The notes under the pieces: model-generated
What the model was told of the DNA's origin: nothing
Database searches by the model: none
The model's input: only the letters and a program-made list of their open reading frames with translations
Position numbers and translations under genes: made by a program
NCBI GenBank assembly: GCA_944320595.1
Contig: CALUIB010000012.1
Coordinates: 1-64,000 of the forward strand
Length of the DNA: 64,000 nucleotides
Direction: 5' to 3'
Origin: an uncultured Muribaculaceae bacterium
GTDB taxonomy: Bacteria > Bacteroidota > Bacteroidia > Bacteroidales > Muribaculaceae
Shown: piece after piece, positions 37,626 to 45,037 of the stretch
Position numbering within the stretch: the stretch's first letter is position 1
Layout: each line of letters begins with the position of its first letter

Positions 37626-37713
37626 CAATTAGATACCCATGCCACGCTTTGAGGCACAGGGCAAAACAACAACGCATTTAATCGATTTTTAGAATATACA
37701 GGAGAACCTCGTT

Positions 37714-38523
37714 ATGGACGTAAGCAAAGTGTTATTCATCTCTCAGGGAATAGAACCATACCTGCCAAAAGACGAAATCTCGGCCGTTGGGCACGACCTG
37801 CCACAAGGCATCCAAGAAAAAGGGATTGAAGTAAGGTCGTTCATGCCAAAGTATGGTTGTATCAACGAGCGGCGTAACCAGCTTCACGAAGTGATACGCC
37901 TTTCGGGAATGAACCTGATAATCGACGACACCGACCACCCACTCATCATCAAGGTGGCCACGATGCTGCCGTCGAGGATGCAAGTTTACTTCATTTATAA
38001 CGAAGACTACTTCCAGCACAACCTCGTAAAGGAATTAGAAACCGAGACTTCGCCCGAGGACAACGACGAACGGTCGATGTTCTTCGTGCGCGGCACACTC
38101 GAAACAGTCAAGAAATTGCGCTGGATACCCAGCATAATCCACTGCCACGGCTGGATAACGGCTCTCACCGCAATCTACATAAAACATATATACAACGACG
38201 ACCCGGTGTTCAGAAACGCCAAAGTGGTACTCTCGCTCTACGACGACGAGACTCTTGCAATGCCGCTTAACAGCCGCCTTGCCGAAAAGATGGAGATGGA
38301 CGGAATACCCAATGCCGACCTCGCAGGCATCGAGGGCAAGGAAGTGGGCTACACCGACCTGATGCGGCTTGCAATAGCCAATGCCGACGGCGTGATACAA
38401 CACGGCAAGAATGTCAGCCCCGAGCTAATCGACTTCGCCAAGGAGCAAGGCATACCATTCCTCCCCTACGAAGAACGGGAAAACTACATCGATGCCTACG
38501 CCGACTTCTACAAGTCGCTGTAA
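37714..38523 (+). CDS. Short glycogen/starch synthase (GT5 N-terminal half)
   Basis: 269 aa. The sequence covers only the N-terminal domain of a GT5 glycogen synthase: VLFISQGIEPYLPKDEISAVGHDLPQGI (the KxGGL-like region has become KDEIS), IEVRSFMPKYGCINER and SIIHCHGWITALTAIYIK. The C-terminal nucleotide-sugar domain is missing, and the protein ends naturally at a stop with no remnant behind it, so this is a family form and not a recent truncation. Such short proteins are annotated as glycogen/starch synthase in Bacteroidales. Activity is doubtful without a partner; the GT4 gene at 62.6 kb encodes the full-length glycogen synthase candidate. Confidence 0.8.
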   Translation: MDVSKVLFISQGIEPYLPKDEISAVGHDLPQGIQEKGIEVRSFMPKYGCINERRNQLHEVIRLSGMNLIIDDTDHPLIIKVATMLPSRMQVYFIYNEDYFQHNLVKELETETSPEDNDERSMFFVRGTLETVKKLRWIPSIIHCHGWITALTAIYIKHIYNDDPVFRNAKVVLSLYDDETLAMPLNSRLAEKMEMDGIPNADLAGIEGKEVGYTDLMRLAIANADGVIQHGKNVSPELIDFAKEQGIPFLPYEERENYIDAYADFYKSL

Positions 38524-38576
38524 CCTCAAGCACTCTGGGCCGACGGAACAGTTTCATACAACAGACACTACGCAAA

Positions 38577-40025
38577 ATGAGAAAAATTCTTTTGCCCATC
38601 GCGGCTGCAATCATATTGTTTGCCATACAATCATGCACCGAGTCGGGTTTCGGATCTTCGCTCATTCCCACCCGCACACAGGTGGTGAGCGATTCTTCTT
38701 TCAAAATATCGGGACGCACGGTGGAAAACAACACCTTGCCAGCACGTACGCTGACGCAGCTGCTGGGAACCATCAACGCCGACAATTACGGAACGCTCAC
38801 TGCCGACTTCGTGTCGCAAATGATGCCGGCGTGGCCCATCGACACCAACTACATCGACGAAAACGGGATTGACAGCTGCTGTTTCATGCTGCGCCTGCCC
38901 ATAGGCGGGTACACCGGCGACAGCGTTACGCCGATGCGCGCCACAGTTTACCGCCTCACCAAGCCGCTGCCCAGGCCAATCGACAGCTCGTTCGACCCTA
39001 CCGGGTACTACGACAGTGCCTCGCCGCTCGGCTCCACTTCCTACACCGCCACTGCACTGCAATCCGACTCGCTTGCCGATGCACTCGACAAGACCGACTA
39101 CCAATACCGCGAAATAAAGGTGAACGTGGACCGCAGCGTGGCAGTCGAGATTTTCCGCAAGTTCAAGGAAGACCCCGAAATATTCCGTGACCCGGCCACA
39201 TTCCAGGAGTTCTTCCCGGGAATATACGCTACCACCACATTCGGCAACGGGCGCGTGGTGAACATCTACGACACCGAGTTCAAGGTATATTGCCGCCGCG
39301 AATTCCACGATGCCGACCTCGACACCACCATCTACGTTGACCGCAGCTATATGGCCTCGACCGAGGAAGTGCTGTCGAACAACAACGTGCGCCTGGACAT
39401 AAGCGAAAGCGTCAGGCAAATGGTGGCCGACGGCGATGCCATAATACAAACCCCGGCAGCATACGATGTGGAACTTAACCTGCCGGTGCAGGAAATCCTC
39501 GACCGTTTCAAGAACGACACCGACGCGCAGACGGTATTCAACAGCGTGAGCTTAGAAATCCCGGCCGTGGAACTTGTGAACAGCCGCAGCATAGCACCAC
39601 CCGAATACTTGCTGCTCATTCCGGCCGACCGGAAGAACAAGTTCCTATCCGAAACCAACGTGCCCGACAACGTGACTTCGTTCTACGCCCAATACGATGC
39701 CACCAACGGCTGCTACACGTTCTCCGAGATGCGCCAATACTTCCTGAAACTGCTCAATGAAAAAGGCGGCATAGCCGAACCGGAAGACTGCCTGTTCTCG
39801 CTCACGCCCATCGACGTGCTGTTCGACGAGAGCAGCTCCTCGACCGGATACAACTACACCAACTACTACTATTACTTGTATTACGGTTACTTCCCGTCAA
39901 GCAGCAGCTCGGCATCCTCGCCCATCGAGGTACTCCCGGCCATGGAAAGGCCATCAATTGTTAAACTCGACCTCGAAAATGCAAATTTAAGGCTTTATTA
40001 TAGTAGGTTATTTGAAAATAATTAG
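38577..40025 (+). CDS. DUF4270 family lipoprotein
   Basis: 482 aa. Lipoprotein signal with the lipobox around residue 20 (FAIQSCTESGFG), followed by the DUF4270 beginning (SSLIPTRTQVVSDSSFKISGRTVENNTLPARTLTQLLG). The rest is strand-rich and ends close to a Ser/Tyr-rich linker (SSSSTGYNYTNYYYYLYYGY). Function unknown; probably exported to the outer membrane. It follows the short glycogen synthase by 54 bases, a gene pairing often seen in Bacteroidales. Confidence 0.85.
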   Translation: MRKILLPIAAAIILFAIQSCTESGFGSSLIPTRTQVVSDSSFKISGRTVENNTLPARTLTQLLGTINADNYGTLTADFVSQMMPAWPIDTNYIDENGIDSCCFMLRLPIGGYTGDSVTPMRATVYRLTKPLPRPIDSSFDPTGYYDSASPLGSTSYTATALQSDSLADALDKTDYQYREIKVNVDRSVAVEIFRKFKEDPEIFRDPATFQEFFPGIYATTTFGNGRVVNIYDTEFKVYCRREFHDADLDTTIYVDRSYMASTEEVLSNNNVRLDISESVRQMVADGDAIIQTPAAYDVELNLPVQEILDRFKNDTDAQTVFNSVSLEIPAVELVNSRSIAPPEYLLLIPADRKNKFLSETNVPDNVTSFYAQYDATNGCYTFSEMRQYFLKLLNEKGGIAEPEDCLFSLTPIDVLFDESSSSTGYNYTNYYYYLYYGYFPSSSSSASSPIEVLPAMERPSIVKLDLENANLRLYYSRLFENN

Positions 40026-40033
40026 TATCTTTG
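40026..40033 (+). promoter_or_regulatory. tRNA-Thr -7 box
   Basis: TATCTTTG starting directly after the DUF4270 stop codon. Confidence 0.6.
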
Positions 40034-40064
40034 CACTCGCATTGGAAACGGTGCGACACATCAA

Positions 40065-40137
40065 GCCGCAATAGCTCAGTTGGTAGAGCATTTCATTCGT
40101 AACGAAAAGGTCATGGGTTCGAGTCCCATTCGCGGCT
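40065..40137 (+). tRNA. tRNA-Thr (anticodon CGT)
   Basis: 73 nt cloverleaf: acceptor GCCGCAA/TCGCGGC, D-arm GCTCAGTTGGTAGAGC, anticodon loop TTCGTAA giving CGT which reads ACG, T-arm GGGTTCGAGTCCC. A6-C67 and the last anticodon-stem pair are mismatched. CCA not encoded. Confidence 0.93.
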
Positions 40138-40143
40138 CAGCAA

Positions 40144-40178
40144 GCGAGGCAGCCTCCAAAGCCGCCTCGCATTTTTTT
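40144..40178 (+). terminator. tRNA-Thr terminator
   Basis: Stem GCGAGGC/GCCTCGC followed by A and T7. Confidence 0.9.
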
Positions 40179-40264
40179 AACCCCCGACCGACGATATGCT
40201 GCATGGCGGCGCGAAAGCCACGCGCACATTTATCGGCTACACTCACCTTTTAAGCACTTTATTT

Positions 40265-40735
40265 ATGTCAAGAACAAACGACGAACTGCAAGGAATCACC
40301 CGGCTGGGCGACCAAAACACGGCATATAGCTACGACTATAACCCACAGGTGCTTGAGACTTTCCCCAACAAGCACCCCGAAAACGAATATCTTGTCACTT
40401 TCAATTGCCCGGAGTTCACGACGCTATGCCCCAAAACAGGCCAGCCCGACTTCGGCAAAATCATCATCAACTACATCCCGCGCGAGCGAATGGTGGAGAG
40501 CAAGAGCTTGAAACTCTACTTGTTCAGCTTCCGCAACCACGGCGACTTCCATGAAGATTGCATCAACATAATCATGAAAGACCTGGTGCGGCTCATGGAC
40601 CCGCGATACATAGAGGTAACCGGCATATTCACCCCGCGCGGAGGCATCTCGATATACCCGTTTGCAAACTACGGCGATGCCGACCACCAAGACTTGGTGC
40701 GCCAACGCCTGCTCGCATCATTCCGCAACTCTTAA
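40265..40735 (+). CDS. queF: NADPH-dependent 7-cyano-7-deazaguanine reductase
   Basis: 156 aa short-form (YkvM-type) QueF, which reduces preQ0 to preQ1 for queuosine. The T-fold motif [19 protein letters not shown] contains the catalytic Cys and the substrate-binding Asp, and [14 protein letters not shown] holds the conserved Glu. The ATG at 40265 is preferred over an in-frame ATG at 40196 because the protein then matches the family length. First of four consecutive queuosine genes; queC follows by 9 bases. Confidence 0.95.
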   Translation: MSRTNDELQGITRLGDQNTAYSYDYNPQVLETFPNKHPENEYLVTFNCPEFTTLCPKTGQPDFGKIIINYIPRERMVESKSLKLYLFSFRNHGDFHEDCINIIMKDLVRLMDPRYIEVTGIFTPRGGISIYPFANYGDADHQDLVRQRLLASFRNS

Positions 40736-40744
40736 ACGCACACT

Positions 40745-41401
40745 ATGAACAAAGATTCCATAATAATACTGTCGGGCGGCATGGACTCAACCACCCTGCT
40801 GCACGAATATAGCGACCGCATAGCCATGGCAGTGACTTTCGACTATGGCGCCAACCACAACAGCCGCGAAATAGCCTGCGCAGCCGCCAACTGCTCAATG
40901 CTTGGCATACGCCACATAGTAATTCCTCTCGACTTCATGGGCCGGTACTTCCGCAGCTCGCTCCTGTCGGGGGCCGATGCCATTCCCGAAGGGCAATACG
41001 ACGACGAGAATATGCGTTCGACCGTGGTACCGTTCCGCAACGGCATAATGCTTGCCATAGCCTGCGGACTGGCCGAGAGCCACGGCCTGCGCCACGTGAT
41101 GATAGCCAACCACAGCGGCGACCATGCCATATACCCCGACTGCCGCGCACCGTTCATCGACGCAATGTCGCAAGCCATGCACGAAGGCACCTACGACGGC
41201 ATCGACATATTCGCCCCTTACACCAACATTACAAAGGGCGAAATAGCCAAGCACGGCAAAGACTTGGGCATAGACTACTCCCTCACCTACTCGTGCTACA
41301 AGGGCGGTGAAAAGCATTGCGGACGCTGCGGCACCTGCGTGGAGCGCAAAGAAGCCCTCGCCTACGCCGGCATCCCCGACCCCACCAAATACGAAGAATA
41401 A
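40745..41401 (+). CDS. queC: 7-cyano-7-deazaguanine synthase
   Basis: 218 aa ATP-dependent enzyme that converts 7-carboxy-7-deazaguanine to preQ0. The PP-loop is IIILSGGMDSTTLLHEY, FRNGIMLAIACGLAESHG follows in the middle, and the C-terminal zinc site SCYKGGEKHCGRCGTCVERK has the expected four Cys. The length is normal. It is directly behind queF, probably in the same transcript. Confidence 0.96.
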   Translation: MNKDSIIILSGGMDSTTLLHEYSDRIAMAVTFDYGANHNSREIACAAANCSMLGIRHIVIPLDFMGRYFRSSLLSGADAIPEGQYDDENMRSTVVPFRNGIMLAIACGLAESHGLRHVMIANHSGDHAIYPDCRAPFIDAMSQAMHEGTYDGIDIFAPYTNITKGEIAKHGKDLGIDYSLTYSCYKGGEKHCGRCGTCVERKEALAYAGIPDPTKYEE

Positions 41402-41529
41402 AAATAATGAGGAATGAGGAGCCAGGAATTAAGAATGAGGAATTTCATCATGGCCCTATACACCAACCTCATCATTCCTAAACTCCTAATTCCTAATTCC
41501 TAAAAATTCCTAATTCCTAATTAAATAAA
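41402..41529 (+). repeat. Intergenic AT-rich repeat (AGGAAT / ATTCCTAATT)
   Basis: Repeated AGGAAT and ATTCCTAATT words in both orientations fill the gap between queC and queD; they can pair as loose hairpins. The same words recur at 41870-42035. No gene seen. Confidence 0.7.
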
Positions 41530-41886
41530 ATGTACTACATAAAGAAAACACTCGAAATAGCCGCATGCCACAGCCTCACGCTAAGCTACCCCAGCAAATG
41601 CACCACCATGCACGGCCACAACTGGATAATCACGGTATATTGCCGCGCACGGGAGCTGAACGCCGACGGAATGGTATGCGATTTCACCCACATAAAGCAA
41701 GACATCATAGGCCGCCTCGACCACCGCAATCTCAACGAGGTGCTGCCATTCAACCCCACCGCCGAGAACATTGCCCGATGGATAGTAGATTCAATCCCCC
41801 AATGCTACCGCGCCGACGTGCAAGAATCAACCAACAACACAGCCACCTACATCGAAGAAGAAGAATTAGAAATGAGGAATTTTTAA
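41530..41886 (+). CDS. queD: 6-carboxy-5,6,7,8-tetrahydropterin synthase
   Basis: 118 aa T-fold enzyme of the QueD/PTPS family, making 6-carboxytetrahydropterin from dihydroneopterin triphosphate. Zinc His residues lie in AACHSLTLSY and MHGHNWIITVY, and the catalytic Cys in YPSKCTTMHGHN. A C-terminal extension is short. It sits between queC and queE, separated from each by repeat-filled gaps. Confidence 0.93.
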   Translation: MYYIKKTLEIAACHSLTLSYPSKCTTMHGHNWIITVYCRARELNADGMVCDFTHIKQDIIGRLDHRNLNEVLPFNPTAENIARWIVDSIPQCYRADVQESTNNTATYIEEEELEMRNF

Positions 41887-42035
41887 TAATTAGGAATGTG
41901 GAATGATGGAGTATTGGTATGATTTATAAGATTATGATGAAATCCTTTATTCCTAACTCCCAATTATTCAAAATTCCACATTCCTCATTCCTAACTCCCT
42001 CATTCCTAATTATTGAAAATTCCTAATTATATAAC
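41870..42035 (+). repeat. Intergenic AT-rich repeat between queD and queE
   Basis: Same word set as 41402-41529 (AATTAGGAAT, ATTCCTAA, CATTCCTCATTCC), again in both orientations. The words begin inside the last codons of queD. Confidence 0.7.
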
Positions 42036-42626
42036 GTGAAACGCATCAACGAAATATTCTACTCGCTGCAAGGCGAAGGATACAACACCGGCATGGCTGC
42101 CGTGTTCGTCCGCTTTTCGGGCTGCAACCTCCGGTGCCACTTCTGCGACACCGACCACCACAGCGGCACCGTGATGAGCGAACGCCAAATCATCGAGGCG
42201 ATAATGCAGCACCCCCTTGCCCCGCTCGTGGTACTCACCGGCGGAGAACCCTCCCTGTTCATCGACCACGACTTTGTGGCACTTCTAAAACACTACACGG
42301 GCAAGCGCATAGCCATCGAGACCAACGGCACAAATCCGCTGCCCGACAACATCGACTGGGTGACACTCTCGCCCAAGGGTGCATACCAGGGCGGCGACAC
42401 ATTCCCTCTCCTAATCGACCGGTGCGACGAACTGAAAGTGGTTTACACCGGCCAACCGCTCGATGGTTACTTCAAAATTCAAGCCACGCACCGATTTCTG
42501 CAACCATGTTACTGCGCCGACCCCGAGCTGCGCAACGCCAACCTCCAAGCCACAATCCAAGCCGCCCTCGCCGACCCACGCTGGCGGCTCTCACTCCAAA
42601 CCCACCGCCTGCTCGGCATCCGCTAA
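42036..42626 (+). CDS. queE: 7-carboxy-7-deazaguanine synthase
   Basis: 196 aa radical SAM enzyme that contracts 6-carboxytetrahydropterin to 7-carboxy-7-deazaguanine. The cluster motif is SGCNLRCHFCDT (Cys-x3-Cys-x2-Cys), with EIFYSLQGEGYNTGMAAVFVRFS before it, LTGGEPSLF and AIETNGT after. Start codon is GTG at 42036; no ATG fits. QueF, QueC, QueD and QueE make four consecutive queuosine steps in one block; FolE, Tgt and QueA are elsewhere. Confidence 0.95.
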   Translation: MKRINEIFYSLQGEGYNTGMAAVFVRFSGCNLRCHFCDTDHHSGTVMSERQIIEAIMQHPLAPLVVLTGGEPSLFIDHDFVALLKHYTGKRIAIETNGTNPLPDNIDWVTLSPKGAYQGGDTFPLLIDRCDELKVVYTGQPLDGYFKIQATHRFLQPCYCADPELRNANLQATIQAALADPRWRLSLQTHRLLGIR

Positions 42627-42654
42627 TCCCCCCACCACACCACACAGCAATAAC

Positions 42655-42900
42655 GCAGAGCCGTAGAGACGGCATACCATGCCGTCTCAAATAGTCGCAT
42701 ACAAGCTCTCACAACACAACAATGATACAGTCGTAGAGACGGCATACTATGCCGTCTCAAACAGCCGCACACAAGCTCTCCGCATACAATGACGCGGTCA
42801 CCGAGACGGCATAGTATGCCGTCTCTACAAACAGCCACTTACAAGCTCACACAACACAACAATAATACAGTCTCAAACAGCCGCATACAAGCACCCACCA
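42655..42900 (+). repeat. Tandem 70-bp repeat with palindromic core
   Basis: Three full and one truncated unit with a period of about 70 bp. The core is a near-perfect palindrome, GAGACGGCATA...TATGCCGTCTC, at 42663-42691, 42733-42761 and 42801-42828 (the last in the inverted sense), each followed by CAAACAGCCGCATACAAGCTC-like text. It has no -7 box and no open frame. Confidence 0.85.
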
Positions 42901-42944
42901 CACAGCAATGAGGCGGTTAACGAACACCTCCATAATTACGGAAT

Positions 42945-42990
42945 TCAGGAAAAACAAAAGGAGCTTGCACCAAATAAGGTGCAAGCCCCT
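42945..42990 (-). terminator. SusCD operon terminator
   Basis: Stem GCTTGCACC/GGTGCAAGC followed on the minus strand by TCCTTTTG and further T. Confidence 0.88.
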
Positions 42991-43023
42991 CGCTCTCATT
43001 ATAGTACTCTCTCGTAAGAAATA

Positions 43024-45012
43024 TTAATATCCTGGGTTCTGGTCGGCACTGGTGAGTGCTTTATTCGAGCTGAACTCCATACGCGGCAGCGGAATGAGCT
43101 GGTTCTTAATCAAGTATTCATTCCATTGTCCATCTGATGCCTCGGCAACAGTTGCGCTCTCAATGTCCTCCTTGTCGCCGCTCACAGCCATGTCATACGG
43201 ATACCAGAATTCGCGCCACGGCGACTGGTAGCTGTTGAGCTTGCCGTATATGTAGCAGCGGCGAGTTATACCGTCGTTGTTGTTGCGTTCAAGGATAGCC
43301 CTGCGCCAGTTGATACCGCGGCGACGAGTGTCAACAAAACCGTCAAACTCGGCCACAAGTTCAAAGAGGCGTTCATTGAAGATATATTCGCGCATTTCTT
43401 CCTTGCTCGTAGCATTCACTGCAAGCGGGTAAACACCGTCGCCGCCCGAAGAATTGCGAGCGCGGTCGAGTACCTGATTAACATAACCCTGCGCCGTGCC
43501 AAGGTTGCCAAGTTCGTTCTCCACATCGGCCATCAGCAGCAAGAAGTCGGCATAGCGGTAAACGTAGAGGTTGTTGTCGGCATAGCGGCCCGAGCAGTTC
43601 ATTGTCATGTACTTGCCAAAGTATGGCCAATCGTCGATGTTCCATGCGTCGGGAGACTTGGTCTTGCAATATTGCTCATATACGATAGAGTCGAGTTCCT
43701 CGGGTTGAGGATTGGTAACATCGGCATACTTCTGCGTGTCGCTGTAGTCGATGGAATCCACAAATTGATACTCGGTGGTGACAATAGGCACCTTGATTGG
43801 CGGACGACCCGGACGAACAACAGAGTCAACCCAAGTGGTGTCCTGAACAAGTTTCCTTACTATCGGGTAAGATGCCATGATTTCGGCCGACGGAGCCTGA
43901 TTGACATATTTCACCCACTTAGTCACGAAAGTTGCATCAAGGCGCGGGTCGTTCTGGTAAGTACCAGCAGCCCAGTTGTAGAATGCGTGGCTCGGTTGAG
44001 CGCGGCCCCAGGTTTCACCCGGCGAGCAGTTCTGCGGCGAGAAAGTCCAGTGCAGCGAGTTGTAGCCCACGTTTTCGGTGGTGTTCATCGTAGCGTCGAT
44101 TACGAATATGAATTCCTTCGACAATTGCACACGCTGGCCGTTGAACAAGGTGTTGAAGTCGGGTTCAAGCTGGAACGGGTTGTGTTGGAATACCGAGTCG
44201 CCATAAGCCTTTGCCTTGAGGAAGTATTCCTGGCTCGACTTCATCTCGGGCCACGACTTTTTCAATTCGCCCTGTGCCCATGCGTCGGCACCGTAAGCCT
44301 TGCCGGCTGGATCTACGTAGCTGTCGGCAGCCCATGCGTTGCAACCCATCAGCCAGTACAGCTTGGCAAGGTAGGCCCATGCCGATGCCTTGCACGGAGC
44401 AGTGGGTGCACCCGATTCCGAACTCATCTCGTCGTCGAGGTCGCGGGCTGCGTCGGTCCAGTCTTGTATTATTTGGTCAAGTATAGCCTGACGCGATGCA
44501 CGTGGTACGTCGGTGTTGTCCTTGTCGGTTGGTTCAAGGCGCAATGGCACACCGCCATAGAAAGTGTAGAGCTGGTAATAAAGTGCGCCGCGCAGGAACT
44601 TGGCCTGTGCCACCATGTTGGCCTTGCGGTCAAAGTTGGCACTGCGGTCGCTTTCGCAAGCCTCTATGAAGATGTTGCAGTTGGCGATAGCCTGGTAAAC
44701 GGCACCCCACACAAGGTTGTTGAACTCGTTATCCACGGGTATCTGGCCGCTGACGTATTGCTGGCGGTTGTCCGAAGTGTTGTAGCTGGTCCAGCACAGG
44801 CCCGATGCCTCGGTATTGATTTCGGGCAGCAGCTGCGCAAACGAACCCTGCACGGCCATCAGTCCGTAAAGGCCGTTGAGAGCCATCTGTGCCGATTGCT
44901 CGCTCGAATACACGATTTCCTCATTGGTCGTGTACTTCGGGTCCTCGTCGAGGCAAGAGCTTAGCAGCAGCAAGCCCGACAGCAGGCATATTGATATTTT
45001 TTTCATTTTCAT
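43024..45012 (-). CDS. SusD/RagB family outer-membrane lipoprotein
   Basis: 662 aa glycan-binding lid protein paired with SusC. Lipoprotein signal with lipobox LLSSC (Cys20), then the typical helical TPR-like fold: SSEQSAQMALNGLYGLMAVQG, AKFLRGALYYQLYTFYGGVPL, ARASWAYLAKLYWLMG-type helices, YADFLLLMADVENELGN and VNQVLDRARN, and a C-terminal NERLFELVAEFDGFVDTRR. It sits 25 bases after the SusC gene and ends at the operon terminator. Together the pair bind and import an oligosaccharide; the GH18 enzyme upstream suggests a chitin- or N-glycan-like substrate. Confidence 0.95.
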   Translation of the reverse strand: MKMKKISICLLSGLLLLSSCLDEDPKYTTNEEIVYSSEQSAQMALNGLYGLMAVQGSFAQLLPEINTEASGLCWTSYNTSDNRQQYVSGQIPVDNEFNNLVWGAVYQAIANCNIFIEACESDRSANFDRKANMVAQAKFLRGALYYQLYTFYGGVPLRLEPTDKDNTDVPRASRQAILDQIIQDWTDAARDLDDEMSSESGAPTAPCKASAWAYLAKLYWLMGCNAWAADSYVDPAGKAYGADAWAQGELKKSWPEMKSSQEYFLKAKAYGDSVFQHNPFQLEPDFNTLFNGQRVQLSKEFIFVIDATMNTTENVGYNSLHWTFSPQNCSPGETWGRAQPSHAFYNWAAGTYQNDPRLDATFVTKWVKYVNQAPSAEIMASYPIVRKLVQDTTWVDSVVRPGRPPIKVPIVTTEYQFVDSIDYSDTQKYADVTNPQPEELDSIVYEQYCKTKSPDAWNIDDWPYFGKYMTMNCSGRYADNNLYVYRYADFLLLMADVENELGNLGTAQGYVNQVLDRARNSSGGDGVYPLAVNATSKEEMREYIFNERLFELVAEFDGFVDTRRRGINWRRAILERNNNDGITRRCYIYGKLNSYQSPWREFWYPYDMAVSGDKEDIESATVAEASDGQWNEYLIKNQLIPLPRMEFSSNKALTSADQNPGY

Positions 45013-45037
45013 ATTGGATATATATATTCAGGTTTGT

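Noticed and set aside
40179-40264. preQ1 riboswitch before queF
   Set aside because: The short gap between the tRNA-Thr terminator and queF shows no preQ1 aptamer pattern that I can recognise.
42655-42900. Palindromic tandem repeat as a CRISPR or integron site
   Set aside because: The text between palindromes is repeated too, not variable, and no integrase or cas gene is present.
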